Shown: positions 51,986-62,760 of the stretch, piece after piece
Position numbering within the stretch: position 1 is the first letter of the stretch
Layout of the letters: each line of letters starts with the position of its first letter
Origin: Phascolarctos cinereus
Taxonomy: Eukaryota; Chordata; Mammalia; Diprotodontia; Phascolarctidae
Assembly: GCF_002099425.1 (NCBI RefSeq)
Contig: NW_018344252.1
Span: 930,001 to 994,000, forward strand
Length of the DNA: 64,000 nt
Direction of reading: 5' to 3'
Made by a program: the position numbers and the translations under genes
Notes under the pieces: model-generated
What the model was told of the DNA's origin: nothing
The model's database searches: none
The model's input: the letters and a program-made list of their open reading frames with translations, nothing else

Positions 51986-53530
51986 CCACTCTGATCAATG
52001 GCTTTCTGCCGACCATGGGGTGAGGAGCCATGGTCAGCAAGGACGTGGTGAGCCACAGGGCTCATCAGTAGAGGGGCAGGTCCTCCTTGGGCCGCAGCTG
52101 TGGGAGCTGTGTGGTGCCAGCTTGGTCAGGAAAGCCTCCAGAAGTCCTCCTAGAAGGACTAGGGATGGCAGTAGGAGCAGTGGCCGCCTCCACGTGGGCC
52201 TGGATCATAGAACTTGCTCTGCCAGCCGTCTGCTATATGCTCTAGGACAAACCTCACTCCCCTTCCTGGGCCTCACTTGTCCTCTAGGAAGTGGGCAGAT
52301 TGGGCTTGGGAGACTCCAAGGCTCCTTCCCATGCTACAGTCCTGCTTTGGAGCTAATTTGCCTCAGTTGCTGAGAAAAGTGAATGTCTCTGGAAGGCTCC
52401 CAGAGACCTGGTAGGAAATTAGAGAGAAGAATTGTGCTCCGTGACCAAGCACCCAAGCAGAGGGCTGGAGGGAGTGGGGAGAGCTCTTACCGCTACATCT
52501 CTACCCAAATCTGCCTGGCCCCCATGACCCAGGGAGGCTCGGTGGCCGACTTCACACAGTACTGTGGGGTGGGCGCCGTGCTTGGGAAGACCTGGGCTTC
52601 TGGGTCTAGGGCTGCAAGGGACCTCCAGGGCCTTCTGGCCCAGAGGAGGGGGGCCTGGGGAGTCCTGGGGAGGTTCAGTGACTCGCCTAACTTGTGTCAA
52701 ATCCACCTGTCCAGGAAGGGGACAGAAAAGGCCAAGCTTTTGTAGTCTTCCCCTCCGTGACCTTTTGGGGTACAGAACCAGCCTTCAAGGAGCCCTAGAA
52801 TCTCCCTTCTGACCATTAGTGACACACTTGGGGCTGGACCTAGCCATGCTGTATTTGTTAGGAATTCACTGCAAGGGGCAGCTAGGGGGTGCAGTGGATT
52901 GAATACCAGCCCTGGAGTCAGGAGGACCCAAGTTCAAATCCAGTCTGTTACAAGCCGGAATGGAGAGTGGGTGGCCTGGGGGGAGGCAGGGGCTGGTCAC
53001 TAAAGAGTTAAGAAGGCAGAACCAGCCAAGTGTCCGATGGGCCGTGGGTCTGTGCGTCTGTGCTGGGCACACAAAAGAGAGCCTGTTTGGTGGGAAATGG
53101 AAACCAAATGTGTGTTGGCTAGGGGTCCTTCCCCCTCCCTCTTCCCCTCCCCCAGGAAGCTCCAAGGGAAGCAGCCAGAATTCCTGGGGCCGATTCTTCA
53201 CTTTCCATCAATTCCTTCCTGGGACCGAGCTGGACAGCAGCCTTGAGTGGTCCCAGAGGGGAGCCTGGAGAGGGGGCCAGGGGCCCTTTCAGAGGCATGT
53301 GTGAAATCAGGCCCAGGCCCTGTCTTTGATGCTTTTCAGATGTTTGTGGTCCTCAGCCCACGGTGCGCAGGAAATGCCTCGGGTCATGGAGAAGCGTGGT
53401 TGGTGTGTCTGAGCGTGTTTGGGGGGGAGGGTACATTCCTGTCTCTAGAAGTCTCGTTGAACTGTTTTCAGGCCTGGTGCCCAGGGCTTCTGCTAGAAGA
53501 GTGACTCCCGTGAAGCTTCACTCAGAGTTA
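51986..53530. other. Unrecognised intronic sequence with a short SINE
   Basis: A truncated forward SINE head is at 52877-52950 (GGGGCAGCTAGGGGGTGCAG, then AGTTCAAATCCAGTCTGTTA). Otherwise nothing I can support. Confidence 0.5.
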
Positions 53531-53533
53531 GAG

Positions 53534-53735
53534 TGAGGCAGTATGGAGCGGTGGCTAGGGCTTTGGCCTTGGATATGGGAGGACCTGGGGTTCAAGTCCA
53601 GCCTCGGATACTCTGTGACCCTGGGCAAGTCACTTCATCCTTCTGTGCCTCAGTTTCCTCACCTGAAAAATGGAGGGAAGTTTGAGTTCGGTGACCTCCA
53701 AGATTCCTTTTGTGATCCTCCGGTTCTCCCAAGCG
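53534..53735 (+). repeat. MIR-like SINE, forward
   Basis: GGCAGTATGGAGCGGTGGCT, GGGTTCAAGTCCAGCCTCGG, CTGGGCAAGTCACTTCATCC and CTCAGTTTCCTCACCTGAAA. Confidence 0.85.
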
Positions 53736-53934
53736 TGTGACCTTGCATGGCTTCAGGAGGGATGATGAGGGATGGCCCATGCCTCTGATGTTTTCCCTCA
53801 GGGCTGGGGACCTCAGGAAGCTCAGCCTGGTCTGCTGCAGTGGTGGGGGGCAGCCTGGGTATCAGTGATGATTAATTGTTATGGGCTTCATTAATCCATG
53901 AAGTGATCAGTTGTGGTGATGAGCCTGGTCCCAC

Positions 53935-54066
53935 CATGAGCTAAATCCCCTCTCCACTCTGGGCCTCAGCATCCACCTCTGTACAATGGGCTTACATGGT
54001 GTTAGTCTTCTCACGACCTGCCCCACTGGGTTGTTGTAAGGAGACTCCTTTCAAAACACATAAAAC

Positions 54067-54070
<4 letters not shown>
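53935..54070 (+). repeat. MIR, forward, diverged
   Basis: CTCTGGGCCTCAGCATCCAC and CTGTACAATGGGCTTACATG, then GGGTTGTTGTAAGGAGA. Confidence 0.7.

Positions 54071-54118
<48 letters not shown>
54071..54118. repeat. (TG)n microsatellite
   Basis: Pure TG dinucleotides, about 47 bp, immediately after the MIR tail. Confidence 0.97.
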
Positions 54119-54119
<1 letters not shown>

Positions 54120-54329
54120 GGGGGGCTGCCATATTTAGCTCCTCAGACTAGCACAGTGCTAGGCATGGGGATGGGGAGAGAGAGGAGTCTGGAGGGATGA
54201 TGGCCAGGGAGTCCCTCGCCAGCGTCCAGCTTTGACCTTCTCATGCACTGCTCTGCAGGAGGCTCTGAGGAATCATGGAGAGTGGCTGCTTATGTACCAG
54301 CCAGTTGGCCAGAGCTCACTGGCTGGTCT

Positions 54330-54562
54330 GCAGCTAGGTTCTGGGCCTGGAGGCCAAAAGACCTGAGTTCAAATCCAGCCTCGGACACTTACTGTGACCT
54401 TGGGCAAGTCACTTCACCCTGTTCACCTCAGTGTCCTCATCTGTAAATTGTACCGAAGGTGGAAATGGCAAACCACTCCGGTGTCTCTGCCAAGAGAACC
54501 CCCCAGTGGAGTCGTGAAGGTTTGGACGTGACTGAAGACGACTGAACAAAATCAGAGCTCAG
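54330..54562 (+). mobile_element. Long tRNA-derived CORE-type SINE, forward
   Basis: GACCTGAGTTCAAATCCAGC, CTTGGGCAAGTCACTTCACC, GGAAATGGCAAACCACTCCG, TGTCTCTGCCAAGAGAACCC and GTGACTGAAGACGACTGAAC. Confidence 0.9.
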
Positions 54563-54584
54563 TTCTAAGAGCTGCTGACTTTAC

Positions 54585-54770
54585 TGGGGCCATGGAAAGA
54601 GTTCTGGCTTTGGAATCAGCAGTCCTGGGTTCAAATCTTGGTCCTGCCGCTGGCTGACTGTGCGACCTTGGCCGAGGTTCTACTATTCTCTGGCCACCTC
54701 AGTTTCCCCTTCTCCAAAATGGGGGGATAAGACTTGGTCCCTTCCAAGTGGATGCTGTCTGTTTCTACAA
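54585..54770 (+). repeat. MIR-like SINE, forward
   Basis: CTTTGGAATCAGCAGTCCTG, GGGTTCAAATCTTGGTCCTG and CTCAGTTTCCCCTTCTCCAA. Confidence 0.82.
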
Positions 54771-55711
54771 GCAGACAAAAATCACAAGAGCCTGTTTTTT
54801 TTTTTATCTTCCCAGAATGGCATTCTCCTACAAACCTATTGAGCCATGTGGCTTCCCTGGTCTCTGGGGCTTTCAGAGGCTGGGGCCTCTGCTGTGCTAG
54901 GTGACCTGGGCAGGGATGGCCTCTCCTCCGTGGAAATGCTCAGTCAGAGCCTCAGGGGCAGGGCCTGGAGCTCTCAGGCAAGGGAGCTGGGGGATATGGG
55001 ATGATTGGCCCAGAGAGCAGGCCAGAGGGCTTGGAGAGGGACCAGGCTCAGCACTGGGCCATCCTGGGGTGCTGCTGAGCAGAAAGAAATTCACTGGAGG
55101 CAGCCTTCCAAGGGAGCCCCATGGGAGAGAGCCGAGATGAAGAGGCAAATTGTGGGCTGGGTTAGTGTAGGGAGGAGGGTGGATGGGAGGAGGAGACTGC
55201 CCGCGTGTGGATGGAGGGAGCGGTGGCCAAGACATCCTGTGGGTCTGTAAGAGCCAGCTCTCCACCCTGGCGCGAGATCATGCTGAGAGGAGATGGGGGA
55301 CCACCTGGCCGTGTCTGCCCTTCATCTGTCCCTGCACCGAGAGGCTGTTTCCATGCACTCTTGTGAGTGATGCTATTCTGTGTCTTAATTAAATGCTTTT
55401 GTTTGGGGTTTGAGGCTGCATGACCAGGCAGTGGTGGCCTGCTGGATGGAATGGGGGCTCGGGGCTCAATGTGTATTGGTGTGGGTTCTGCACAGCCATA
55501 GAACTGGGCCATGAACAGAGCTTGCCTCCCCTAGGGAGGAGCAGCTGTGCCTCATCACAGTGGGCTCTTGAACTCTTTAGGGGGAGCTGCTGAGATGCCC
55601 TCACTTTCTCTCCCCCAGGCTGTATCCTAAGTTATCCCAAGCCTACCTGCCTTTCCAAGCCTTTCCCTAAAACATGTGGGAGGCAGAAACCAAGCCCAAG
55701 ATGCTGAGACT

Positions 55712-55715
<4 letters not shown>
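54771..55715. other. Unrecognised intronic sequence
   Basis: Overlapping frames exist on both strands, but none has a motif. No repeat recognised. Confidence 0.4.

Positions 55716-55755
<40 letters not shown>
55716..55755. repeat. (TG)n microsatellite
   Basis: About 38 bp of pure TG. Confidence 0.97.
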
Positions 55756-55758
<3 letters not shown>

Positions 55759-56149
55759 GCACTCGGCGAGTTCTTGGAATGGATGAATCATTAAATTTTA
55801 ATGTAGAAAACAAGGGAGGGGCATTCAGCAGTGCTCTAGTTCTTGGCTTTAACTTCTAAGCCCAGTAACCATTACCCAGCTCCTTTTAAAGGCCCATAAT
55901 GTGAGGCCCTTGCTCCTATAGTGAGGCCATTGTTAATTTAATTGATATTTCTGGCTAATTATTAAGACATTTTATTCTTAATTTGCCTGTAGTTTCTCCT
56001 TTCCTTTGAAAAAACTAAGGAATAAAATGGATTCTGAAATAGCTAATGGCTATAGTTTACAAAAATATAAATATATTTATGACATTACGTTTATAGCATG
56101 TAATAATATAAAATACTTGTTCCTGACCCACTGTGGCTTTTCTTTCCTT
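55756..56149. other. AT-rich unrecognised sequence
   Basis: AT content rises (ATTTAATTGATATTTCTGGC, then TTTACAAAAATATAAATATA). No family assigned. Confidence 0.4.
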
Positions 56150-56306
56150 TTTTTTTTTTCTTTCTTTTTCAGTGAGATGATTGGGGTTAAGTGACTTTCC
56201 CAGGGTCACACAGCTAGTAAGTGTCAAGTGTCTGAGGCTGGATTTGAACTCGGGTCTTCTTGACTCCAAGGCTAGAGCTCTATCCACTGTGCCACGTAGC
56301 TGCCCC
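56150..56306 (-). mobile_element. tRNA-derived marsupial SINE, antisense
   Basis: A T-run, then GATTGGGGTTAAGTGACTTT, CAGGGTCACACAGCTAGTAA, TGGATTTGAACTCGGGTCTT and GTGCCACGTAGCTGCCCC. Flanks TTTTCTTTCC and TTTTCTTTGC look like an imperfect target-site duplication. Confidence 0.93.
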
Positions 56307-56354
56307 TTTTCTTTGCTCTTTTGATTGCATTTTTTAAAAACCTCAAGTAAACAC

Positions 56355-56525
56355 GGGACCATAGGATGATAGGATTTAGAACTGGCAAGGAGCTTTAGAA
56401 TTGTCTTGTACAACCTCTCCATTTTACAGATGAGGACAGTGAGGCCCAGAGAAAGGATAGTAACTTGTATAAGAACAAAACTTACAGCTGACAGTGCCTG
56501 CATTTGACCCCAGTCCTCTGACCAC
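56355..56525 (-). repeat. MIR3-like, antisense
   Basis: TTAGAACTGGCAAGGAGCTT, CTCCATTTTACAGATGAGGA and GTGAGGCCCAGAGAAAGGAT. Confidence 0.85.
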
Positions 56526-56974
56526 GAATCCAGGGGCCCTTTCCACAGAACGTTTGGCAGAGACCTCAGGGGTCAGCGAATTCAGCACGAATCGCAATCT
56601 TCTAAGTGATCATCCACTTGCAAACCTTCAGTGATGCCGGAAACGCCCATTAGTCCACGAGCATTTGTGGTAAAAAGAAGTCCTCAGAGCCCGCACAAGC
56701 ACTCAAGGTACCTGGTGCATATTGGACACAGGACAGCCTTCCAGGCAGAAGACACAGGAGACTGTAAACAGGTGTACGGCAGCTCACCTCTCCTCTCAAA
56801 AAGAGGCCTCAGCTTGGTCTTCTGACGGGGGTGACTTTGGGGCATTCTGCTGAGTCTTCTTTCCCTGACACTGCCACCTCTTGATGTAGACTGCCTTTCC
56901 CCTTGGACCCACACAGTCCAAGCGCTGACTTTGTTATCCAGGTAGGATACTGTATAATAGAGGTGCCAGACACG
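56526..56974. other. Unrecognised sequence
   Basis: No supported feature; a 64-codon frame at 56631-56825 has no recognised similarity to MTUS1. Confidence 0.4.
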
Positions 56975-57110
56975 GGGCACACAAGGCGCACTAGTGCCTG
57001 AACCAGATTAAATTTAATTGGGAAATATTTGGTGAAATAAAACTACAACCGAGTTGCCAGTGGCCTGTAGGGATCCTTATGCGCAGATTAGTGACCCCCA
57101 TGCCCCTGCT
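56975..57110. repeat. hAT-like nonautonomous DNA transposon remnant
   Basis: The termini GAGGTGCCAGACACGGGG and CCCCATGCCCCTG resemble the inverted ends CAGRGGTGTCAAAC of mammalian hAT relatives. The interior TTTAATTGGGAAATATTTGG and TAGGGATCCTTATGCGCAGA is typical of a dispersed family I have seen in mammals but cannot name. Confidence 0.6.
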
Positions 57111-58425
57111 GTCTAAGGACTGTGTGGACCCTTCTCTTCTTTCTCCCAGAAGCCGCTGCATACGTCGGGAAATGCGCTTCAGTTCAGGAATTCTCCAACT
57201 TGGGAACAGAATTTAGGGCTGCGCGGGCATGACTGTTTCTGCAAGAAATCTTTCCGTGTTGCGGTTGCTAATCGGCTCTGGCTCTTTGGAGCTTCTGCCT
57301 CAGACAAGGAAACAGCAGAAAAGCGGGGGTGGCCTGATCTTGGGGTCCAGAACTCCCCTCTGCGGCCGCCCGAGCTGTTTGCGATGTTGTCCTGCCGCCC
57401 ATCGCCAGTAACGATCCCCACCTCTTTCGCTCCCATCCCAACGCCACGTGTCTGCCCTCCAGATGCTCTTCCAGAAAGCTGAAAGGAAGGCCCGCTGGGG
57501 GAAGGCAGTGAGGCGTCGCCAGGCACCTTCGCGTGGGGCATGATTGGGTGGCTCAGGCTGGTTTTGTTCGTGGGGGCCTCGTCATGGTTGGCCTCCGTTT
57601 CCGAGGGGCACTTGTGTGTGGTCCGAGCCAGGCCCTTGGTGGTCAGTGGCCATAACCGCAAAATGGAGGAGGTGGAAGCAAAGTGGGCGGACGCGCTGCC
57701 CATCCTGGAGGAGGGGGCTTGGCTGCCTGTTCACCTGGGGCCGGGGCAGTGGGTGGAAGGCGCAGCCAGTGAGCCGGGGGCCAGGCTGCTTTCTGACAGA
57801 CCCGAACGCCCGGGCCACGGCTCATAGAGCGGCAGTGCGTGCAGAGACAAGGTGATGAACGCGTCTCTGAGCATGGGGCGTGTGGAGCCACGCCACCCTG
57901 GGAAGGCAGCTCCGCCCCCAGCCCTACCCGACCAGCCGGGGAAAGAGGCGATGACTCATGGAGAAGGTGGTTTGAATAACTGCCCCCAGAAAACACGGAG
58001 GGAAGCTCTGCAGATGGTGCGTGGCGGGGAATCCGGCGATCGTTGTGAATGGTGACGGGGTGTGAGCCCTGTCCTCAGAGTGTTCCTTCTGAGTGGGGGA
58101 AGAGGGCTGAGATTTACCAAAAGAGGAGTGCCGATGGGATGGGAAGGCCCTGAAGGAGCGCCTGGGGTTCTGCGCCTCCTACATGGGTACAGTTCTAGGA
58201 GCTGCGCCTGAGCCCAGCGCGCTGCCGGCCCTGAGGAGGACCCAGCGGTGGCATCTGCTTGTGGCAGTCCTGACTACAGGTCGATGCTGTTGGGTTATGT
58301 GGAGGATGAAGGACAGCAGTGGCAGGGAGAGGAGACAAGTGCTTGGAAACTGGGGAAAATGCTAAAAAAAAAAAAACCCATGTAAACCTAACAGCATTTG
58401 TGGTTAGCAAGGCCAGTCTTGTCTC
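57111..58425. other. CpG-containing unrecognised sequence
   Basis: CpGs are moderately frequent (CTGCGGCCGCCCGAGCTG near 57360). A 174-codon frame is open on the minus strand (57179-57703). I recognise no protein or promoter elements. A poly-A run lies near 58363. Confidence 0.4.
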
Positions 58426-58429
58426 GGGC

Positions 58430-58870
58430 TCCCAGCCTTAGAGCCGGGATGGTCCCTGGGGCCCCTCGTCTTACAGCAGAGGAAACTGAGGATCGGGGCG
58501 CCTTTGAGGAGGCTATGGACAGCCCCTCTTTCTCGTGGCTCCTGGGCCTTCCATCAGTGGAAGGTGTGTTGGGATCACAGGGCCTGGACGTACAGTCCAC
58601 ATCCCACAGGCCTGCTCTCCACGCAGAGCATCTCTGCCTCTTCGCTTCCCTCCCAGCCTTCCTCCCCAAGCACATTCTTAGGCGGCCTCAGGGTTCAAGC
58701 ATCACACAGTCGGAGCCGGGTCAGCGAGCGCAGCTTCCAGGCCTGGCACTGGCATTTAGTCCTTGGACAAGCTTTTGGAGGCGTTCCTCTGTGGGCCTCA
58801 GTTTCCCCCTCTGTAAAACGTGGAACACGATCTAAGAGGCTGCTCTAGCTCTAGGCTCCTGTGAGCTTGA
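58430..58870. repeat. Two degraded MIR pieces
   Basis: An inverted core is near 58470-58500 (CAGAGGAAACTGAGGATCGG), and a forward one near 58790-58860 (GGGCCTCAGTTTCCCCCTCT, then GTAAAACGTGG). Confidence 0.65.
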
Positions 58871-59710
58871 GGAGCCCTGGACCTGAGCACTGCCTTCCTG
58901 GCAGCCTTCCCTTGGCTCAGACGCTGCCTGGCTTTGGGATGCATGTTTAATGTCCTCCACGTGACAGATATTCTTATTTCCCTGGCCTTCATAAGCACGT
59001 TTTATTTAGGAGACAAATGCACACAATTTCTAAGACGTTCTCAGAATGTTTGCCTTTCAGCAGGAAGATCTGACGTTGCCTACAGATCATCAGACCTCCT
59101 TCTAGAATGTGCTGGAGTGAGCGTGCATTTAGGGGAGCGTGCCCCTGTGTGGCATCCCCTGGGCAGGTACTGGGGTTTGGACAGGAAGGTGATCTATCCT
59201 TCCTGCAGCCTAAGAGAGCTCAGTGGGGGGCGTGAGCAAGACCAGAAGGAGTGAAGTAAAATAGGTGCTCGTGTCCTGGGCTTAGGCTAATCTGGATCAT
59301 GTCCATGGAGTGCTGTCATCCCCTAGGCACACTGTGAAATGACTGAACACACACGCGCGCACGCGCACGCACTACAGGGCTATTGAGAGGTCAGACAGTC
59401 GCTATGTGTCAGAACCCTGGTCCTTCTGGCTCCCCAGCCTCTGGGTCAGGCTGCCTCAAAAATGATCAGTATTCAACTTAACAGGCAGTGTTTGGTTTTA
59501 ATTGTTTATTCTGAATTTAACACCCCCCCCCACAAAGAAAAGAAAACCTATGTGCACATACAAAGTAGACAGAAAAAAAGGTGTGAGATGTGAACTATGA
59601 CTATTGTCTTCGATTTACTTTAAATTTTTTTTTATGATGCATCCAACAGGTTGTTTTCCAAGCTGCCCTTTTTGTCCTTGCCTCTCAGCTTCTTTCTGTT
59701 CCACTGTGTA
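58871..59710. other. Unrecognised sequence with a short CA/CG run
   Basis: 59346-59370 is alternating purine-pyrimidine (ACACACACGCGCGCACGCGC), with Z-forming potential. A C-run lies at 59523-59531. No gene supported. Confidence 0.45.
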
Positions 59711-59857
59711 ATTTTTTTTTTTAGGCAATTGGGGTTAAGTGACTTGCCCAGGGTCACACAGCTAGTAAGTGACAAGTTTGGTCTGAGGCTGGATTTGAAC
59801 TCAGGTCCTCCTGACTTCAGGGCCAGTGCTCTATCCACTGCACCATCTAGCTGCCCA
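59711..59857 (-). mobile_element. tRNA-derived marsupial SINE, antisense
   Basis: A T-run, then GCAATTGGGGTTAAGTGACT, CAGGGTCACACAGCTAGTAA, TGGATTTGAACTCAGGTCCT and CACCATCTAGCTGCCC. Confidence 0.94.
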
Positions 59858-59954
59858 CCCTAAAATTTTTAAAAATAGTTTCAGTGACCCTTTTTTGGCT
59901 TTTATTTTTGCAACACTAAAAACCATCCATTTCTTATGACTTAATAATACCCAT

Positions 59955-60045
59955 TACATCCATCAATCAACACGCATTTATCAAGTGCCTCCTATGTGCC
60001 AAGCACTGTGCTAAACGAAGATGCAAAGAATGGCCAAAGACATAA
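59955..60045 (+). repeat. MAR1-like CORE-SINE tail
   Basis: CGCATTTATCAAGTGCCTCC and TATGTGCCAAGCACTGTGCT. Confidence 0.8.
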
Positions 60046-60500
60046 CATGTTTATCCAGTATCCAGTAAAAAAAAAAAAAAGAGCTGCTATTGATGTTGTG
60101 CATGTGCAGGTCTTTCCCATTGTTCTGATCTCTTTGGGGAAACATAGGCCTAGTAAAAGTCTCGCTGGGTCACCAGTCCAGTGGCTTTTGGGCATCGTTA
60201 CAACAATGCGTTCCAAAAGGGCTAGTCTAACTTGCAGCTCCACCAGCTATGTGCCAGTGCACTTGTTTTCCAGCAGCCCCTCCAGCAAATGTTGTTTTTC
60301 CTTTTTGTCACCTCTACTAATCTGCTAAGTATGAAATGGAACCTCAGAGTTATTTTAATTTGCATCTCTCTCATTCATGGTGATCGGAGCATCATTTTAT
60401 ACAGCTGCTGTTGATTCCTTGGATTGCTTCCTTTGAGAACTAAGTACCTGTTTATACTGTTTGATGACTGATTCATTGGGAAGTGGCTGTCATTTTTATA

Positions 60501-60570
60501 TAGGGTGTCCTAAAAGCCTTAGCACAGTTTTAGGCTTAAAAATGCACAAAGACTTTTGGGACACTGTGTA
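60501..60570. mobile_element. 70-bp mariner-like miniature inverted-repeat element
   Basis: The left arm TAGGGTGTCCTAAAAGCCTT and the right arm, whose complement reads TACACAGTGTCCCAAAAGTC, pair along almost the whole unit. The ends carry TA, as expected for a Tc1/mariner insertion. It lies inside the antisense L1. Confidence 0.85.
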
Positions 60571-60649
60571 TTCAGTTATGTTCCTTGTATGCCTTGAGTA
60601 TCAGAGTTCAGGGTCTGCAGAGAGTTCTCCCAGTTAACAGTTTTACTTT

Positions 60650-60799
60650 TTTTTGGAGGGGGGTGCTAGGCAGTGGGTTTAAGTGACTTGCCCAAGGTCA
60701 CACAACTTATAAGAGTTATGTGTCTGAAGCTGGATTTGAACTCAGGTCCTCCTGAATCCAGGACCGGTACTCTGTCCACTGTGCCACCTAGCTGCCCCT
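60650..60799 (-). mobile_element. tRNA-derived marsupial SINE, antisense, with target-site duplication
   Basis: A GGGGGTGCTAGGCAGTGGGT start, CTCCTGAATCCAGGACCGGT, and a GTGCCACCTAGCTGCCCC end. Flanks AACAGTTTTACTTTT and AATGGTTTTACTTTT are a 15-bp duplication with two differences. Confidence 0.95.
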
Positions 60800-61644
60800 T
60801 AATGGTTTTACTTTTAATTTAACAGTATTGGTTTTATTGTGCAAAACCTGTTCCTTCTTATGCAGTCAAAATTACCCATTATATCTTCTGTGATCCTCTT
60901 CATCCTTTATCTGGTCATGAATTCTTCCCACGTGCACTGCAGCAAAAAGCATTTCTCTTCTGTCCTTCCCCTTTTTCTTCTGAGGTGGCCTCTTCTTTCG
61001 AGGCCGTGTCTCCGTTTGAAGCATAGTGTGACATATGGTGGGCAGCCAGGCTGTTTCAGTCTTGTTGGGTAGTGAATCCTAAGAGCTGAAGTCTCTGGTT
61101 TTTGCACTGATCTGTTCCGCTGATTAACTTTTCTGGTTTTTAGCCAATAGCAGCTGTTTGATTATTGCTTTTTCATATAGTTTTAAGACCTGCGACTGCT
61201 AGATACTCTTTTCTTGCCTTTTCCCCTATTACTTCCCTTGAGAACCTTGATGTTTGGTTTCTGAAGATGAGTTTTCTTGTTTTTACTTAACTCTAAAGTA
61301 ATCCATTGATTGGCACGGCACTGAAGAAATAAAATAATTTAGGTAGTATTGTCATTTTCATTGTATTGTCACAGCCCGGCCATGTGCAATTAATATCAGT
61401 CTACTTACTTAGGCCGATCTTTATTTTTGTAAAGTGTTTTGTAGTCATAGTCATAGATTTCTTGTGCATGTCTTGATAGGTCGATTCCTGAGTATTTTAT
61501 ACATTCTTTGCTTGTTTTGAATGAAGTGTCTTTTTCCATCTCTTTCTGTTGGGTTTTGCTGGGAATACTTCGGCTGGTGATTTGCATGGGTTTGTTTTAT
61601 ATCCTTCTACTTTGCTGAAGTTATTGTTTCAGGTAATATTTTAT

Positions 61645-61868
61645 CAAGCAGCTAGGTGGTACAGTGGATACCGCACTGGGCCTGGAGTGAGGAAGACCTA
61701 AGTTCAAATATGACCTCAGCCACTTATTAGCTGTGTGACCCTGAACAAGTCACTTAACCCTGTTTACCTCAGTTTCCTCATGATCTGGAGAAGGAAATGG
61801 CAAAGCACTTTAGTATCTCTGCCAAGAAAACCCCAAATGGGGTCATGAAGAGTTGGACGTGACTGAAG
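61645..61868 (+). mobile_element. Long tRNA-derived CORE-type SINE, forward, with target-site duplication
   Basis: AGCAGCTAGGTGGTACAGTG, AAGTTCAAATATGACCTCAG, GAGAAGGAAATGGCAAAGCA, CCAAGAAAACCCCAAATGGG and a GAGTTGGACGTGACTGAAG end. AATATTTTAT occurs on both sides. Confidence 0.95.
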
Positions 61869-61966
61869 TGAATATTTTATTTGACTCCATAGGGTTTAAA
61901 ATCATGAAATCATCTACAAAATGGAATATTTGCTTTTTCTTTGCATCTGTTTATTCCTGAAATTCA

Positions 61967-61987
61967 TCTCTCTCTCTCTCACTCTCT

Positions 61988-62043
<56 letters not shown>

Positions 62044-62096
62044 TTCCTTCCTTCCTTCCTTCCTTCCTTCCTTCCTTCCTTCCTTCTCTCTCTCTT
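61967..62096. repeat. (CT)n and (CCTT)n microsatellites
   Basis: About 70 bp of CT dinucleotides then 11-12 CCTT units, directly before the T-run of the next SINE. They probably grew from the SINE tail (GA-rich on its own strand). Confidence 0.96.
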
Positions 62097-62239
62097 TTTT
62101 TTTGGCAATTGGGGTTAAGTGACTTGCCCAAGGTCACACAGCTAGTAAGTGTCAAGTGTTTGGTCTGAGGTCAGATTCAAACTCAGGTCCTTCTGACTTC
62201 AGGGCCAGTGCTCTAACCACTGTGCCACATAGCTGCCCC
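62097..62239 (-). mobile_element. tRNA-derived marsupial SINE, antisense
   Basis: GGCAATTGGGGTTAAGTGAC, CAAGGTCACACAGCTAGTAA, GTCCTTCTGACTTCAGGGCC and GTGCCACATAGCTGCCCCC. Confidence 0.94.
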
Positions 62240-62363
62240 CAACATTTATCTTTCTTAATAGCTGACAGTTCTTGTACTAATAATGAATATCCTTGCTTTG
62301 CCCAAGTTTTAATGGAAGCCCTCTAGTTTATAGCTCTTAGTTTTAGTTAGATATTACTTCACA

Positions 62364-62511
62364 TTTTTTTTTTTGGCTAGGCATGGGGTTAAGTGACTTG
62401 CTCAGGGTCACACAGCCTAGTAAGTGTTATGTGTCTGAGGCCGGATTTGAACTCAGGTCCTCCTGAATCCAGGGCTAGTGTTCTATCCACTGTGCCACCT
62501 AGCTGCCCCTA
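62364..62511 (-). mobile_element. tRNA-derived marsupial SINE, antisense, with target-site duplication
   Basis: A T-run, GGCTAGGCATGGGGTTAAGT, CTCCTGAATCCAGGGCTAGT and GTGCCACCTAGCTGCCCC. ATATTACTTCAC flanks it (62351-62362 and 62512-62523). Confidence 0.96.
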
Positions 62512-62760
62512 ATATTACTTCACGTATTAAAGAAACATTTATGTATGCCTGTGCTGGTTAGTATTTTTTTTAATAGCAGAAATGGGTGTTGCATGTTGTC
62601 CAGGTTTTTTCTACATTTATTTACTTGTGCATCTGTTACATTATCCCTCCATTCCTTCCATAAGGTAAAGTATTTTGAAAGAATCATGTGACTCTGATTT
62701 AATTATTGATATGATCCATTATGCGCATATTTTTCCGACTTTGCATTCCTGTTGTGGGGC

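Larger units (their letters stand above)
60060..62760 (-). mobile_element. Old L1 LINE (ORF2 reverse-transcriptase to C-terminal region), antisense
   Basis: Read on the minus strand, the block 61405-61587 encodes IKYSGIDLSRHAQEIYDYDY followed by KTLYKN, the L1 ORF2 stretch equivalent to human IKYLGIQLTRDVKDL. Flanking A/T-rich sequence (for example TTGATATGATCCATTATGCG near 62706) is the complement of the upstream reverse-transcriptase region. The copy is older than the 51.4-kb piece. One mariner miniature element and four SINEs sit inside it. Confidence 0.85.
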
